Of a stretch of DNA of 46,187 nt, positions 10,127 through 20,921 are shown in pieces. Source of the stretch: Entamoeba histolytica HM-1:IMSS (Eukaryota; Evosea; Mastigamoebida; Endamoebidae); the NCBI RefSeq assembly GCF_000208925.1, contig NW_001914973.1, positions 1 through 46,187 of the forward strand, read 5' to 3'. Positions within the stretch are counted from its first letter, which is position 1, and the number at the start of each line of letters is the position of its first letter. A program made the translations under genes and the position numbers. A model generated the notes under the pieces. The model ran no database searches. It worked only from the letters and a program-made list of their open reading frames with translations, and was not told the DNA's origin.

Positions 10127-11782
10127 ATGAACACTGAAGGAGTTACTGTAGTGGAACAAGAAAAAACATTTAACGAGTTTGAATTAGATGATTTTCTAAC
10201 ACACCAACTAAAGAAAAATAATTTTATTAAACCAACGATTATTCAATCTCAATTTATTCCATTTGCATTAGAAGGGAAAGACATTATTTGTCAAGCAAGA
10301 ACAGGGAGTGGAAAAACACTCGCATATGTTATTCCTATTTTAAATAATTTATTAGTTAGTCAAGAAGAACAAAGAAGGATTAGAGTTATTATATTAAATC
10401 CATCAAGAGAATTATGTTATCAATGCAAAAATGTTATTGACCAATTATTAAAAGGATATTTTGGTATTTCAGTTTTAAACGTTGCGAATGAAAATGGTGT
10501 TATTAGTCAAAAAGGAAAAATGAAAAGTATTCCCGATATTATAACAGCTACACCAGCTACATTACTACAATATTTAAAAAAGACTGGAAATAATTTAGAT
10601 GGAGTAGAAATAAGTGTTTATGATGAAGTTGATTTAATGATAGCATATGGATATGAAAATGATATTAAAGAGCTTAATAAAAAAATACCAAAAGAAAGTG
10701 TTAAATGGTTATTAAGTGCAACTATTAATGATGATATAGAAACATTAAAACATTTAATGTTAAAGTCAGCAGTTAAAATAAGAATAGAAGAAGAACAAGT
10801 AAGTGTAGAAGAATATATAATTAATTGTGAAAGAAAAGAGGATAAAGCATTAAATTTATATGTATTATTAAAATTAAATATGATTCATGGGAAAGTATTA
10901 ATATTTGTTAATTCTATTCAAAAATGTTTTTATGTAAAATTATTCCTTGACTTATTTTCTATTCCATCAGTTGTTCTTAATAGTGATTTACCAAGAGATA
11001 TTAGAATGAATATTATTGAACAATTTAATAATAAAGAATTTAATATTCTTATTGCTACAGATGAAACTACTATTCAAAAGATTATACCAAAAAAACTTCA
11101 AGAAGTTAAAGATAAAAATAATATGGAAGAAGTTGGAGATCATTCACATATTATTTCTGAAGGTGATTCAGCTCAAGAAAATTATAGTGTTTCACGTGGT
11201 ATTGATTTTCAAGATGTAGCATGTGTTATTAATTTTGATTGTCCTATTTCTATTGTTAGTTATACTCATCGTATTGGTCGTACTGGTCGTGCATCGAAAA
11301 AAGGTACTGCTATTACTTTTGTTTTAAATGAAGATAAAGATTATATTACTTCAATAAAGAAAGATCATGAAATAAAAGATTTTATTATTGAGCCAAGTGT
11401 TGTTGGTGCATTTAAAACAAGAGTTTATGATATGCAAAGAAATGTTACTAAAAATGCATGTAATGATGCTAGAATAAAAGATTATAAAAAGGAAGTTGGT
11501 AATGTCGAAGAGCTTAAAAAAAGTGTTGGAAAATTGAATATTAAACACACAGCTGCTTTAGTTGACCAAAGAGCACAACACTTAAAAGATATTCCTGATT
11601 ATTTATTACCAGATAATGTCGTTCAAAGATTAAGAGGAGTTTTAGATAGAACAAATGAATATGAAGCCAAAGAAACAAAAAGAAATTCAAAATCTAAATC
11701 TTCAAAGAAAAGAAGAGAAAGCAAACCAAGAAAAACTTCAAATAAAAAGGGATTTGTCAAAAGAATGACAAGTAAAAAATAA
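10127..11782 (+). CDS. DBP9: DEAD-box RNA helicase, Dbp9/DDX56 type
   Basis: ATP-dependent RNA helicase expected to act in the nucleolus in 60S ribosomal subunit assembly. From Met at 10127 (551 aa) the motifs are: Q motif KPTIIQ (35-40), motif I ARTGSGKT (57-64), PSREL, TATP, motif II DEVD (166-169), SAT (197-199), LIFVNS, SRGIDF and HRIGRTGRA from 381. The family-specific AYGYENDI follows motif II, as FGYE does in DDX56, and an insert between ATD and SRGIDF is also typical. The C terminus is Lys/Arg/Ser-rich, like a nucleolar signal. The open frame extends upstream to a TTG at 10007, but those 40 residues are AT-driven. The ATG at 10127 follows AACGAACATAGAA, and the length then fits the family. 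Confidence 0.88.
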   Translation: MNTEGVTVVEQEKTFNEFELDDFLTHQLKKNNFIKPTIIQSQFIPFALEGKDIICQARTGSGKTLAYVIPILNNLLVSQEEQRRIRVIILNPSRELCYQCKNVIDQLLKGYFGISVLNVANENGVISQKGKMKSIPDIITATPATLLQYLKKTGNNLDGVEISVYDEVDLMIAYGYENDIKELNKKIPKESVKWLLSATINDDIETLKHLMLKSAVKIRIEEEQVSVEEYIINCERKEDKALNLYVLLKLNMIHGKVLIFVNSIQKCFYVKLFLDLFSIPSVVLNSDLPRDIRMNIIEQFNNKEFNILIATDETTIQKIIPKKLQEVKDKNNMEEVGDHSHIISEGDSAQENYSVSRGIDFQDVACVINFDCPISIVSYTHRIGRTGRASKKGTAITFVLNEDKDYITSIKKDHEIKDFIIEPSVVGAFKTRVYDMQRNVTKNACNDARIKDYKKEVGNVEELKKSVGKLNIKHTAALVDQRAQHLKDIPDYLLPDNVVQRLRGVLDRTNEYEAKETKRNSKSKSSKKRRESKPRKTSNKKGFVKRMTSKK

Positions 11783-12329
11783 ATTTATTATTTTTCTTAA
11801 TTGAATGATGATTGTTAAATTTGTTTTTTAATGATAAAAGGGTTGACTATTAACTAAAGTTTCTTTTTAACTACATATTTAATAAATATATTTAAAAAGA
11901 TATTACAATAATAATAATACTCAATTAATTAAAATATTTGATATATTTAATGAATTGATTATGATTAAAATATTATTTTTATTCTTATATAAATTAGTTA
12001 AATTATTTTCTTTTTTTTTGTGAAGTAATTTACCTGAAAAACAAAAATTTAAGTAACAATGATAATTCAAAACATTTATTTTTTTTTCAAAATAGACAGA
12101 CACATATTATAATGGTGTTTATTCACAATATTATTTAAGAAAATATCTAACTAAAACTGTTTTTATATTATATTTTTTAAATAATTCATTTGTAGTTAAA
12201 TAAAAAGAATTAATTTTTCTTAAATTTTTTTTGTGAAGAAAAACATTTTAGAGTTCAATTATTAATATAACATTTTTCTTATGTCAAATTATTTTGTGTT
12301 ATTTAATTCACTTTGTGTTTTAGAAGAAA
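11783..12329. other. Intergenic spacer
   Basis: 547 bases between the helicase and the LRR gene. AT-rich with T-runs and no convincing gene. Short minus-strand frames here encode only Asn/Ile/Lys-rich strings. Confidence 0.5.
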
Positions 12330-12330
12330 G

Positions 12331-12340
12331 AACTATAAAA
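12331..12340 (+). promoter_or_regulatory. TATA-like element AACTATAAAA before the LRR gene
   Basis: AACTATAAAA, preceded by GAAAG, ends 8 bases before the ATG at 12349. The same ten bases occur in gene orientation upstream of the proteasome gene (31560-31551). It combines GAAC-like and TATA-like features. Confidence 0.4.
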
Positions 12341-12348
12341 TAACAAAA

Positions 12349-14070
12349 ATGGAGAATGATTTTGATAATCCTCTTATAATAAGTTTAGATTCCCAAGTTG
12401 TTACATCAAGAAAAACACGATCTCCGAGAAAAAGGATTAATAAGAATGAAAGGTCAACTGGTGTTTTAACTATAAGAGAATTATCTCAGTCTTCTATCAA
12501 TAAAGAATGTGATGATTCTATTTTCTATGAACCGAAAAATGAAGAAAAAAAAGAAAGTCAATTTAAAACAATACTAAAAAGTAAATTGGGTGATGATGAA
12601 AAATATGCTGTAGTTGAATATATGAAAAATCAAATCGATTGTATTACTTTTTGTTTTGTGAGTAAAAGTTGTAAAAAAATTATTTCTGAATTTTCATATA
12701 ATCCTGTTCCTATTACTACCATTTATCCCTTTTATAACATCACTTCATTAATTAGATATTCATCAAATGATCCAATTATTACTTCACAACAAGTTGAAAG
12801 AATTATTTGTACATACCCAGTTTCATATTCTGAAGCTGAAGAATTAGCAAATAATGGTATGGAATGTACAAGAATTAAACTTTCAAGAGAGGATGTTGAA
12901 TTAAACGGTATAACAATTCCAGAGGAAGTTGATGTTATTGGAGAAAATTGTTTTAGTGAATGTTTTAATCTTCGATTTGTTCCATTTCCACCATCAGTTC
13001 ATCAATTAGAACGGTTTGCATTTTCACGTTGTAATTCATTAACAACAGTTATTATACCATCTTCAATTACTAATATTGGAGAGGGATGTTTTAATGAATG
13101 TTGTCAATTAGAAAGATTATTTTTAAGTTCAGACTTAACAATAATTGGAAATGATTGCTTTAGTGGTTGCACTAAACTAAGTTTTATTAAAGTAGAAGGT
13201 GAATCAAAAAAGTTTTTTGGCTTAATACCATATTGGATTGCTCAATTAATAGAAATAGAAAATAATATTCAATGTGTTAATGTTGAATTTACTTCATACG
13301 ATAGAAAAATTAAGGATGAAATTATTCCTACCACACTTAAAACTCTTGGAGAGTTTTGTTTTTCTAATTCTTTAAATACATCTATTATTATTCCAACAAA
13401 CATTAGTAAAATAAAAGGAAGTTGTTTCTCAAATTGTTCTAAATTAAAATCAATAATAATACCAAATACTGTTGTTGATTTAGCTTATTCATCATTTTTT
13501 AATTGTTCTTCATTAACATCAATTACAATTTCTAATTCTTTAAAAGAATTAAAAGACTCGACTTTCTCTTATTGTTCTTCTTTAGTAAATATATCCCTTC
13601 CTACTTCATTAACTAAAATTGAATCACGTTGTTTTTCTTATTGTACTTCATTAAAATCAATAGAATTACCATTAAATGTTGTTGAACTTGGAGATCAATG
13701 TTTTTCACATTGTTTGTCTCTTCATCAAATTATTATATCAGACTCTATTACAAAATTAGGTAAAGAATGTTTTTTGTCATGTGAATTACTTGAAAATATA
13801 TTTCTTCCAAATATTCAATTAATACCCATTTCTTGTTTTGAAAATTGTTCAAATTTACTTGCAATAACTATACCTAATGCATCTAAATTAAGTGCTAAAT
13901 GTTTTAAAAATTGTATTGAACTTCAAGCTATTGTATGTGATTTTATAAATATTCCTATTAAATGGGAAGAAAGTAGTTTTGAAGGATGTTCTAAAATAAA
14001 TAAAGAAACATTAACTAACTTAAAAATAAACTATCTAGAACAACACAAGACTCAAAAAAAGAAAAAATAA
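12349..14070 (+). CDS. BspA-like leucine-rich-repeat protein
   Basis: 573 residues from ATG 12349; the frame opens upstream at a TTG that is not used. Residues 1-185 form a charged N-terminal region with a basic patch (SPRKRINKNERS) and a helical part. From about 187 to 555 there are roughly a dozen repeats of the BspA/LRR_5 type, for example IIPSSITNIGEGCFNECC, ELPLNVVELGDQCFSHC and IISDSITKLGKECFLSCE, with the conserved Gly-x-x-Cys-Phe-x-x-Cys core. Such proteins are greatly expanded in Entamoeba and Trichomonas; bacterial relatives bind host fibronectin. No signal peptide or membrane span is visible, so the location is uncertain. The C terminus is Lys-rich (QHKTQKKKK). Confidence 0.9.
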   Translation: MENDFDNPLIISLDSQVVTSRKTRSPRKRINKNERSTGVLTIRELSQSSINKECDDSIFYEPKNEEKKESQFKTILKSKLGDDEKYAVVEYMKNQIDCITFCFVSKSCKKIISEFSYNPVPITTIYPFYNITSLIRYSSNDPIITSQQVERIICTYPVSYSEAEELANNGMECTRIKLSREDVELNGITIPEEVDVIGENCFSECFNLRFVPFPPSVHQLERFAFSRCNSLTTVIIPSSITNIGEGCFNECCQLERLFLSSDLTIIGNDCFSGCTKLSFIKVEGESKKFFGLIPYWIAQLIEIENNIQCVNVEFTSYDRKIKDEIIPTTLKTLGEFCFSNSLNTSIIIPTNISKIKGSCFSNCSKLKSIIIPNTVVDLAYSSFFNCSSLTSITISNSLKELKDSTFSYCSSLVNISLPTSLTKIESRCFSYCTSLKSIELPLNVVELGDQCFSHCLSLHQIIISDSITKLGKECFLSCELLENIFLPNIQLIPISCFENCSNLLAITIPNASKLSAKCFKNCIELQAIVCDFINIPIKWEESSFEGCSKINKETLTNLKINYLEQHKTQKKKK

Positions 14071-14301
14071 ATATTTATTTGTAGAAGTTACATTATATAA
14101 AATTCTTTAGTTAAATTATTTATTATTATTTATTTTATTAAATAACAAATACATTCATTTCTTTTTTTTTAAAAATCATAATCTATCTTTCTTTTGTATC
14201 TCTTTGGTAAGAAACTAATTTGTAATTGGTTTTATTGTTTTATGATAATAAAAATAATGTTAAAATTTGTCATATTCAAAAATTATTCCTCAAAAATAGA
14301 A

Positions 14302-14313
14302 GAACTTATAAAT
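14302..14313 (+). promoter_or_regulatory. GAAC/TATA-like element before the HECT gene
   Basis: GAACTTATAAAT ends 13 bases before the ATG at 14327. Placement and sequence are similar to the element before the LRR gene. Confidence 0.35.
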
Positions 14314-14326
14314 CATAAATAAAATA

Positions 14327-17300
14327 ATGTTCAGAGAAAGGCATTTTAATTTTTCAGAACGTTTTGGTGATATAATAGAAGAAGAGGTACGAGATGTTCC
14401 CTTTAGTGAATTTGATAGAATTCCTGTATCTTATTGTAACATTACTAACAATAAAATTAATACAAGTACTTTTAATAATGAAATTAGTTTTTTAGCTTCT
14501 GTTCAAAAAAGAAGTATTGGACCTTTTGAAATTGCCATTTTAAATGAAGAAAATATTGATAATGTTTTTGATGCTTTTAACAATTTATTAGTCAAAAACT
14601 GTACTGATATGATAAGTTCAGCTAGAGACGTTATTGTTCCTTTCATTTTTTGTGAAAACCTTGAAATTGTTGCAAAGTCTCAAATCATTTTGGCTGATTC
14701 TAAAAAACCAATTCCAATATTTAGCTATAACCCCGTTAATAATATTAAACTACCAGATGTTTCTGAAACGTATTATCAATACCTAACAAGAATGATTCAA
14801 AAAGATAATTTTACTCAATTCAATCAATACCGATTAGCTTTTAACCACAATGATATTCCATCAGTATTTATTAATGCACAAAGATTACTTCAATTATCTT
14901 CATTTGAAACTGACTGTATATTAAATTTATTAAAAGACCCATCATCAAATCTCTTAGCTTTTCATTTTATAATAATAAGACCAAAGAATTTGTTATTAGT
15001 TGATGTTCTCGAAAGATATATTCTTGATACACTAATTCCCAATCCACAGAATTTACTCGTATCATTTGATGCAAGTAGTGTTGATGAAGACTCTGCTAAT
15101 AATGAATTTCTTCATCATTGTCTTTCATATATTCATCATTATTTTCCTAAGAGGTTGAAAGTAATAAAGAAATTAATTCCATTGATAAAGACTTTTGATG
15201 AACTTATCATTATTAATATTTTCAAGATTTTATTTTCTCAGAGTTATTGTGAGAAGTTTGCTTTTTTATCTCGAGATTGTATTTTAGAAAAGAAAGTTAA
15301 AAAGTATAAAACAAAACTAGTAATCATGCTATTAAAATATCAGTGCTTTTCTTCTGAAATTAATCAAAATATCCAAATATTTTGTTTAAATTGTATAAAA
15401 GAAATACTTTGTGATGAAAATGAATGTCAGTCTCTCTTAAAGGCAGTTATTCTATTAAAAAGATATGGAATTAATGAAATGTTTAGAAGTAGTTTTGATG
15501 ATTTAATTGTTTTTATGAAAAGTATAGTTGAAAAAAGTGAGTCTAATAAAGTATTAATAACTCATTATGTTGTATTAGATTTATTAATACAAAGTTTGAA
15601 TTATTATCAAGACGAAAGAGTATTACCATTATATAATTTAATTGGTAAAAAGATCATAGAACACTTTGACAAAAGCACAGAGAATTTATTTGATTTAATA
15701 AAAAATTCCAGTTTATTATTTGTGTTTCCAATGAGTGGGTTTATACCTATTTGTGTTGAATATCTTCAACAACACCAGAATGAATATGATAATATCCCAG
15801 TTGAAAGATTAGTAATGACAAATGTTAAGAACATGGAAAGATATGAATTTGTAAATAAATTTATGATGCAGTGTTTTGAGAATTTAAATACAAATTGTTG
15901 TAATTTCACTAAAGTGAAAGAAATGTTTCTACTTTCATTAACTCCATCAAGTTGTATTCAATTTATAAAAATTTATAATACCCAATTTAAAAGAGAGTTA
16001 CTTGAAATTGCAATTGAATCTGCAAATAGAAATATTCAATTTATTGAAGACAATGATATTGTATCGTTAAAACGATACTACAAAATATTTTTTGAACTTC
16101 ATTTAATCTTTGCTAAAGCACCTAAATCAGAACAAACCAGGGTAATTCCAGCATTAAAAGTATGTACTGTTTTATTCAAGTATATTAGAATTCTTTATAA
16201 TGATATTAAAGACTTACCAGAAAATGAACAAAAACAAATCTTATCTTCTTTTATTCAATTTGATATTAGAAATAATTGTAAAAATATAAAATGTAGTAAA
16301 ATTGTTTATTCAAATAAAATTAAGGCTTTTCATTCGGTTATTATTGCATTAATTAAAGATACAATAAGTGGCTTTGATGAGCAAGGATTAATTTCAATTA
16401 TTAAAAAGAAATATATTGAGCCAAGTGACTGGATTCTTTTTTATTTATTTAATTGTGTTGATAGAGAACAGCATGTTATGAATAATTGGTTAAAAAAAAT
16501 ATTAGAAAATGATTATGTTATTAAATCATATTTATTAGATAAATGCAAAGAAGTCAACGCTTTAAAGAGTATTGGATTTAAAATGGGAATTGATCTTGCT
16601 TTTAATACTCATTTTCATCTTCCATGTGTTGAGAATTATCAATTAAAAATATTAGGAAATGAAGTACTAGATATGAAAGGGATTCACCACGCAGTAATAT
16701 TCTTAAACTCTATTGAAGATACTAATACTACAAGAATTAACATTAACTTATTTGGAGAAAAATTAAATGGAAAATATCCATTAAATATGGTTGAAAAATT
16801 ATATCAAAATATTCAAGAAGAATATTTAATTCAAAGTATTCAAACAAAAGATGACTGTGAAGATATAGGAATGATACATCAATACCATTCTAATGAAATT
16901 AATAGTCTTAATTTAATTCAACAATATGGAATTGAAAAAGGTATGCAAATATTAGACTATGCAATAGATCATTCAATGATAATTACAAATAGTATAAGTA
17001 CACTTAAACGTATTGGAATGGAAGAATGTATTACAGTTTTTACTTTATCTAGTATTATAGACTCAAAAATTCTTGAGTCATTAACTGAAATTGATAAAAA
17101 GGAACTTAGTGAGACTATGAATGGAAAAGAAAGAGAACTATTTGGGTATTTAAGTTGTAAAATATTACAACCATATCTTAGTCTAAAAGAATTAAAACAC
17201 AAAAAATTATTTAACATTCAATTAGAAGAATGGAAAAAAGTATCTGATAAAATATGTGTTTTTAAAGAACAAGACATAACTGAAATTATTGATGTTATCT

Positions 17301-20300
17301 ATACTATGTTCAAACAAGATATTCAAACAAAGTATTTATATTTAATACTTAGTATTTTAAATGCATACAAAAAAAGAGGATCTCAACAATTTATCCTTCA
17401 ACAATTAACTAAAATAAAAGACACTTTATTAAATGGGTATTGTTTTATTTCTCTACTATCTGAATTAATTAAGTCAATTATTGAACCAATTAATGAAGAT
17501 ATTTTCAATGAAGATTTACAGGTATTGAAAGTTATGACAAATTATAATTCATGTAAGTACTTTGGTAATTCAGAATTCTATCAACTTAAAGAATATGGTA
17601 CTAATGTATTGAATATTTTTTCTTGGGCAATGCCATGTAAAAGAATTTGTATTGAAGATATTCATCCTTGTCTTGTTTCAGTCAACGCTAAAGTAATTAG
17701 AACTCTTGAGACACAAAGAAAGATTCAAGATGGATTGAAAGAAAAGAAGTCTGGACTTTTCCTCATAGATTTGATTCAAGAAAAACAAAACGAAAATACA
17801 CTGGAATCGTCAAAAGAATATTTTATTCCACCACCCAATACCAACCTGTCTAATACTCTCAAAGGTGTAGTCCAAAATCTTGGAAGTTCATTGTCTATAA
17901 ATTCATGTAACCAAAATAAATCACAACCTGAAACTATGAGTGATGAAGAATTTTATAATTTATTAGAGACTAATGATGAAATATTTTCAAAAAGCCTTGA
18001 TTCTTTAGAACAGAAAGGAGTATTAGGTCAACTTTGGGAAGAAATACCAATTGAAAAGAAAAAGGAATTAACACCATTTGAATGTGCTTTTATTAAACAT
18101 TATAAAGACTTGGGTATTGAAATAAAAGAAACTTTTAAAGGAAGTGAAGAAATGAGAGTGTTGTGTAATCAACTCAACGAAATTGGTTATTCACACATGC
18201 TTATTGTCAAAGAGATTATTCAAAAGTTTATTTACTCTTTTGACAAAGGAAATAATGAAGAAATGAAAAATTGTGTTGAGTGTTTAAAAGAAGAAAATGA
18301 AAGAATATCATGTGAAGATAAAGAAAAGAAAGAACATCTAAGAAATATTATTATGATTATAAAAGAACATATTAGAGAAGAACAAACAAATTGTGAAGAA
18401 AAGAAAGAAAATATTGTTAGAGAGATGATTGAAGTTCGTGGAATAGGAAGAGTTCCTATACCAGAAGAATGGGATGAAGAAGTTATTTTGTCATTACCCA
18501 ATGATATTCTTCAAGACTACTTAGTAGATTATTACCGTGCCCATCCATTAAGAAACCAAAAAAATACAAGTGTATTAAATTTAAATGCTATTCAAAATAA
18601 TAGAAATATACACAGGGAACCTGAAAGAGATATTCAAAAAATGGAAAGAAAATATAAAACAGAGAAATACAAAGAAAAAATTAATAAAGGAACAAAAATA
18701 AGACTAGTAGAAAAAGATTATTTATTTGCTTTTGATGATGCAATAAATCTTTTAATTAATTGCAATAAATGGATTGGGAAAGGGATTAAGCAAAGAATTG
18801 TATATTTATGTTTATATGATGAAACAATAAGTTATACTGTAATAAACAATTTGGTGATGTACATATTTAATGAACCATTTAAACAGTGTATTAAGTGTTG
18901 TAATGAAAAAGATATTATAAAAGTTATGGAATTATTAATGGTTTTAATTAAACTTCAAGGTATTCAGAAAAATATAAAAGTAAATCCAACATTTATTCAA
19001 TGTATTCAAAATGCTTTTACTTTATTCTTTAAAGAAAAAATAAGTTTTGGAGTGAATGTAAAGGCAATGTTTTTATTTAGAGAGTGTGTGCAAAGGTGTA
19101 TTTCACAAAAACTAGAAATTCAAGACTCAGAAGCAATATACAGATATATTTCTAATGAAGGAAGGATTAATGAGAAAGAAATTGATGTATTTAGCTCTTC
19201 AATCATTGAATTAAAAAATATTCAAATTATTACTGCTAATAAAATTAACGAATTTATTCAAGAAGAAGTATTAAATGAAGAAGAGTTATGGTATTTCATT
19301 GAACATGTTATTGAACAAAGGATAGACAACTTTGTTCTTTTTGTAGATTATATTAGACTGAGAGAAAAGTTAAAGAAAGAAATTAATGAAATAAGAATTA
19401 AAATTGTTTTTGGAATATTTTCATTAATTGGTCTTGATGATAGAATATTATCAACTGAAATAACAAATATTCTTGATGACACAAATTCAAAAGTAAAGAA
19501 AATGTTAAGAAATTCACCTGAATTAATTGAAAAAGAATTTAATGTATTAAATAAAATACCTCAATACTTACCTTTTGAAATGAAATTAGGAAATCTAAAA
19601 AAGTTAAGTTTATCAAGTAAAGTTGAAGGAAATATTTTAGTTAAAGTTAAAAGAAATAATATAATCTATACTTTAATGGAGTCATTATATAAAATAAACC
19701 CACAAGAATGGTTTAAAACATTTAGAATTCAGTTTGTTGGAGAACAAGGAGATGATAATGGTGGATTATTAAAAGAATGTTACTCATCTTTTATTAAAGA
19801 GATTAATGAAGGAAAAGATCAATTATTTATTTCTGAAGATAATTGTACGCTTATTCCAAATCCAGAATATAAAGAGTCTAAAATGAAAGAGATATATGAA
19901 TTTATTGGAAAAGTAATTGGTAAAATTATACTTGATGGGGTTACTGTTGATGTTCATTTTAATGAAGCATTTCTTAGACTTGTACTAGGACTTACTAATC
20001 AGTTAGAAAATCTTGATTATATTGACAGTTCATTTGCACAACAAATGAAAAAATTATTAAATGAAAATGTGAATGATTGGGGGTTATATTTTGTCACAAA
20101 CGAAGTAGTAAATGGAAAGGTAAAAGAAATTGAATTAAAGAATGACGGAAAAACAACAGAAGTTAATGAAACAAATAAAGGTACATACGTTGACTTGTTA
20201 ATACAACATAAGTATGTGAAAAGAATTTCATTACAATGTGAATGGTTCTCTCAAGGATTATATTCAATTCTTTCACCAAAAATTGTTAAACAATTTACAC

Positions 20301-20698
20301 CAGCAGAAATTGAAATAATATTATGTGGAAATGAAATTAATTTTGAAGATTTGAAGAAAAATGTTGTTTATGAAGGGTATAATGAAAATTCTATTCAAAT
20401 ACAATGGCTTTGGGAACTTTTATCAGAGTGGGGGAAAGAAGACCATATAAAATTACTTAAGTTTGTAACTGGACAAGTTAGAGCTCCAGTTGGGGGATTT
20501 GCTAATCTTAAAACATCAAATGGAATTGCTCTTCCATTTACTATCTCTTCTATTAAATACGACAATCCTGATGATAAACTACCCACTGCTCATACTTGTA
20601 CTAATAAATTAGAACTTCCTCTTTATTCAACTAAAGAAAAATTAGAAAAGAAATTATCTATTGCAATTAATGAATGTACTGGATATGAGTTTGTTTAA
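14327..20698 (+). CDS. Giant HECT-domain E3 ubiquitin ligase, HUWE1/Tom1/UPL1-like
   Basis: 2,123 residues from ATG 14327. The last ~345 residues are a HECT domain: FVGEQGDDNGGLLKE starts the N-lobe, and AHTCTNKLELP holds the catalytic Cys at about residue 2091, 33 from the end. It would accept ubiquitin from an E2 and pass it to substrates. The first ~1,200 residues are predicted alpha-solenoid, as in HUWE1/Tom1. An acidic stretch starts near 1204 (SDEEFYNLLE), and a ubiquitin-binding-motif-like segment around 1378-1400 (IPEEWDEEVILSLPNDIL, with the key Leu-Pro at 1390-1391) also matches the HUWE1/Tom1/UPL1 group. No UBA or WWE domain was seen. It is shorter than yeast Tom1. Single exon, complete. 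Confidence 0.88.
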   Translation: MFRERHFNFSERFGDIIEEEVRDVPFSEFDRIPVSYCNITNNKINTSTFNNEISFLASVQKRSIGPFEIAILNEENIDNVFDAFNNLLVKNCTDMISSARDVIVPFIFCENLEIVAKSQIILADSKKPIPIFSYNPVNNIKLPDVSETYYQYLTRMIQKDNFTQFNQYRLAFNHNDIPSVFINAQRLLQLSSFETDCILNLLKDPSSNLLAFHFIIIRPKNLLLVDVLERYILDTLIPNPQNLLVSFDASSVDEDSANNEFLHHCLSYIHHYFPKRLKVIKKLIPLIKTFDELIIINIFKILFSQSYCEKFAFLSRDCILEKKVKKYKTKLVIMLLKYQCFSSEINQNIQIFCLNCIKEILCDENECQSLLKAVILLKRYGINEMFRSSFDDLIVFMKSIVEKSESNKVLITHYVVLDLLIQSLNYYQDERVLPLYNLIGKKIIEHFDKSTENLFDLIKNSSLLFVFPMSGFIPICVEYLQQHQNEYDNIPVERLVMTNVKNMERYEFVNKFMMQCFENLNTNCCNFTKVKEMFLLSLTPSSCIQFIKIYNTQFKRELLEIAIESANRNIQFIEDNDIVSLKRYYKIFFELHLIFAKAPKSEQTRVIPALKVCTVLFKYIRILYNDIKDLPENEQKQILSSFIQFDIRNNCKNIKCSKIVYSNKIKAFHSVIIALIKDTISGFDEQGLISIIKKKYIEPSDWILFYLFNCVDREQHVMNNWLKKILENDYVIKSYLLDKCKEVNALKSIGFKMGIDLAFNTHFHLPCVENYQLKILGNEVLDMKGIHHAVIFLNSIEDTNTTRININLFGEKLNGKYPLNMVEKLYQNIQEEYLIQSIQTKDDCEDIGMIHQYHSNEINSLNLIQQYGIEKGMQILDYAIDHSMIITNSISTLKRIGMEECITVFTLSSIIDSKILESLTEIDKKELSETMNGKERELFGYLSCKILQPYLSLKELKHKKLFNIQLEEWKKVSDKICVFKEQDITEIIDVIYTMFKQDIQTKYLYLILSILNAYKKRGSQQFILQQLTKIKDTLLNGYCFISLLSELIKSIIEPINEDIFNEDLQVLKVMTNYNSCKYFGNSEFYQLKEYGTNVLNIFSWAMPCKRICIEDIHPCLVSVNAKVIRTLETQRKIQDGLKEKKSGLFLIDLIQEKQNENTLESSKEYFIPPPNTNLSNTLKGVVQNLGSSLSINSCNQNKSQPETMSDEEFYNLLETNDEIFSKSLDSLEQKGVLGQLWEEIPIEKKKELTPFECAFIKHYKDLGIEIKETFKGSEEMRVLCNQLNEIGYSHMLIVKEIIQKFIYSFDKGNNEEMKNCVECLKEENERISCEDKEKKEHLRNIIMIIKEHIREEQTNCEEKKENIVREMIEVRGIGRVPIPEEWDEEVILSLPNDILQDYLVDYYRAHPLRNQKNTSVLNLNAIQNNRNIHREPERDIQKMERKYKTEKYKEKINKGTKIRLVEKDYLFAFDDAINLLINCNKWIGKGIKQRIVYLCLYDETISYTVINNLVMYIFNEPFKQCIKCCNEKDIIKVMELLMVLIKLQGIQKNIKVNPTFIQCIQNAFTLFFKEKISFGVNVKAMFLFRECVQRCISQKLEIQDSEAIYRYISNEGRINEKEIDVFSSSIIELKNIQIITANKINEFIQEEVLNEEELWYFIEHVIEQRIDNFVLFVDYIRLREKLKKEINEIRIKIVFGIFSLIGLDDRILSTEITNILDDTNSKVKKMLRNSPELIEKEFNVLNKIPQYLPFEMKLGNLKKLSLSSKVEGNILVKVKRNNIIYTLMESLYKINPQEWFKTFRIQFVGEQGDDNGGLLKECYSSFIKEINEGKDQLFISEDNCTLIPNPEYKESKMKEIYEFIGKVIGKIILDGVTVDVHFNEAFLRLVLGLTNQLENLDYIDSSFAQQMKKLLNENVNDWGLYFVTNEVVNGKVKEIELKNDGKTTEVNETNKGTYVDLLIQHKYVKRISLQCEWFSQGLYSILSPKIVKQFTPAEIEIILCGNEINFEDLKKNVVYEGYNENSIQIQWLWELLSEWGKEDHIKLLKFVTGQVRAPVGGFANLKTSNGIALPFTISSIKYDNPDDKLPTAHTCTNKLELPLYSTKEKLEKKLSIAINECTGYEFV

Positions 20699-20921
20699 TT
20701 TATTTTGGTTATGTGTTTGTTTGTATTAAAGTAATTTCTTTTATGATTAAACAATTAATTCAAAGATAAGGATATTTAAACAAACCAAAAGTTATCCTTT
20801 TCTTTGTTGTTAAATGTTTTTAAATAATAAAAAATTGCTTTTTTTTAAAAAAAACCAATACTTGTTTTTACTTTCCTTTCATTTTTATCAATCTCATTGA
20901 AAATAAATAATCACAAAGTCA

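Noticed and set aside
12313..12348. 12-residue N-terminal extension of the LRR protein
   Set aside because: It opens with TTG and covers the AACTATAAAA promoter element. The ATG at 12349 is preferred.
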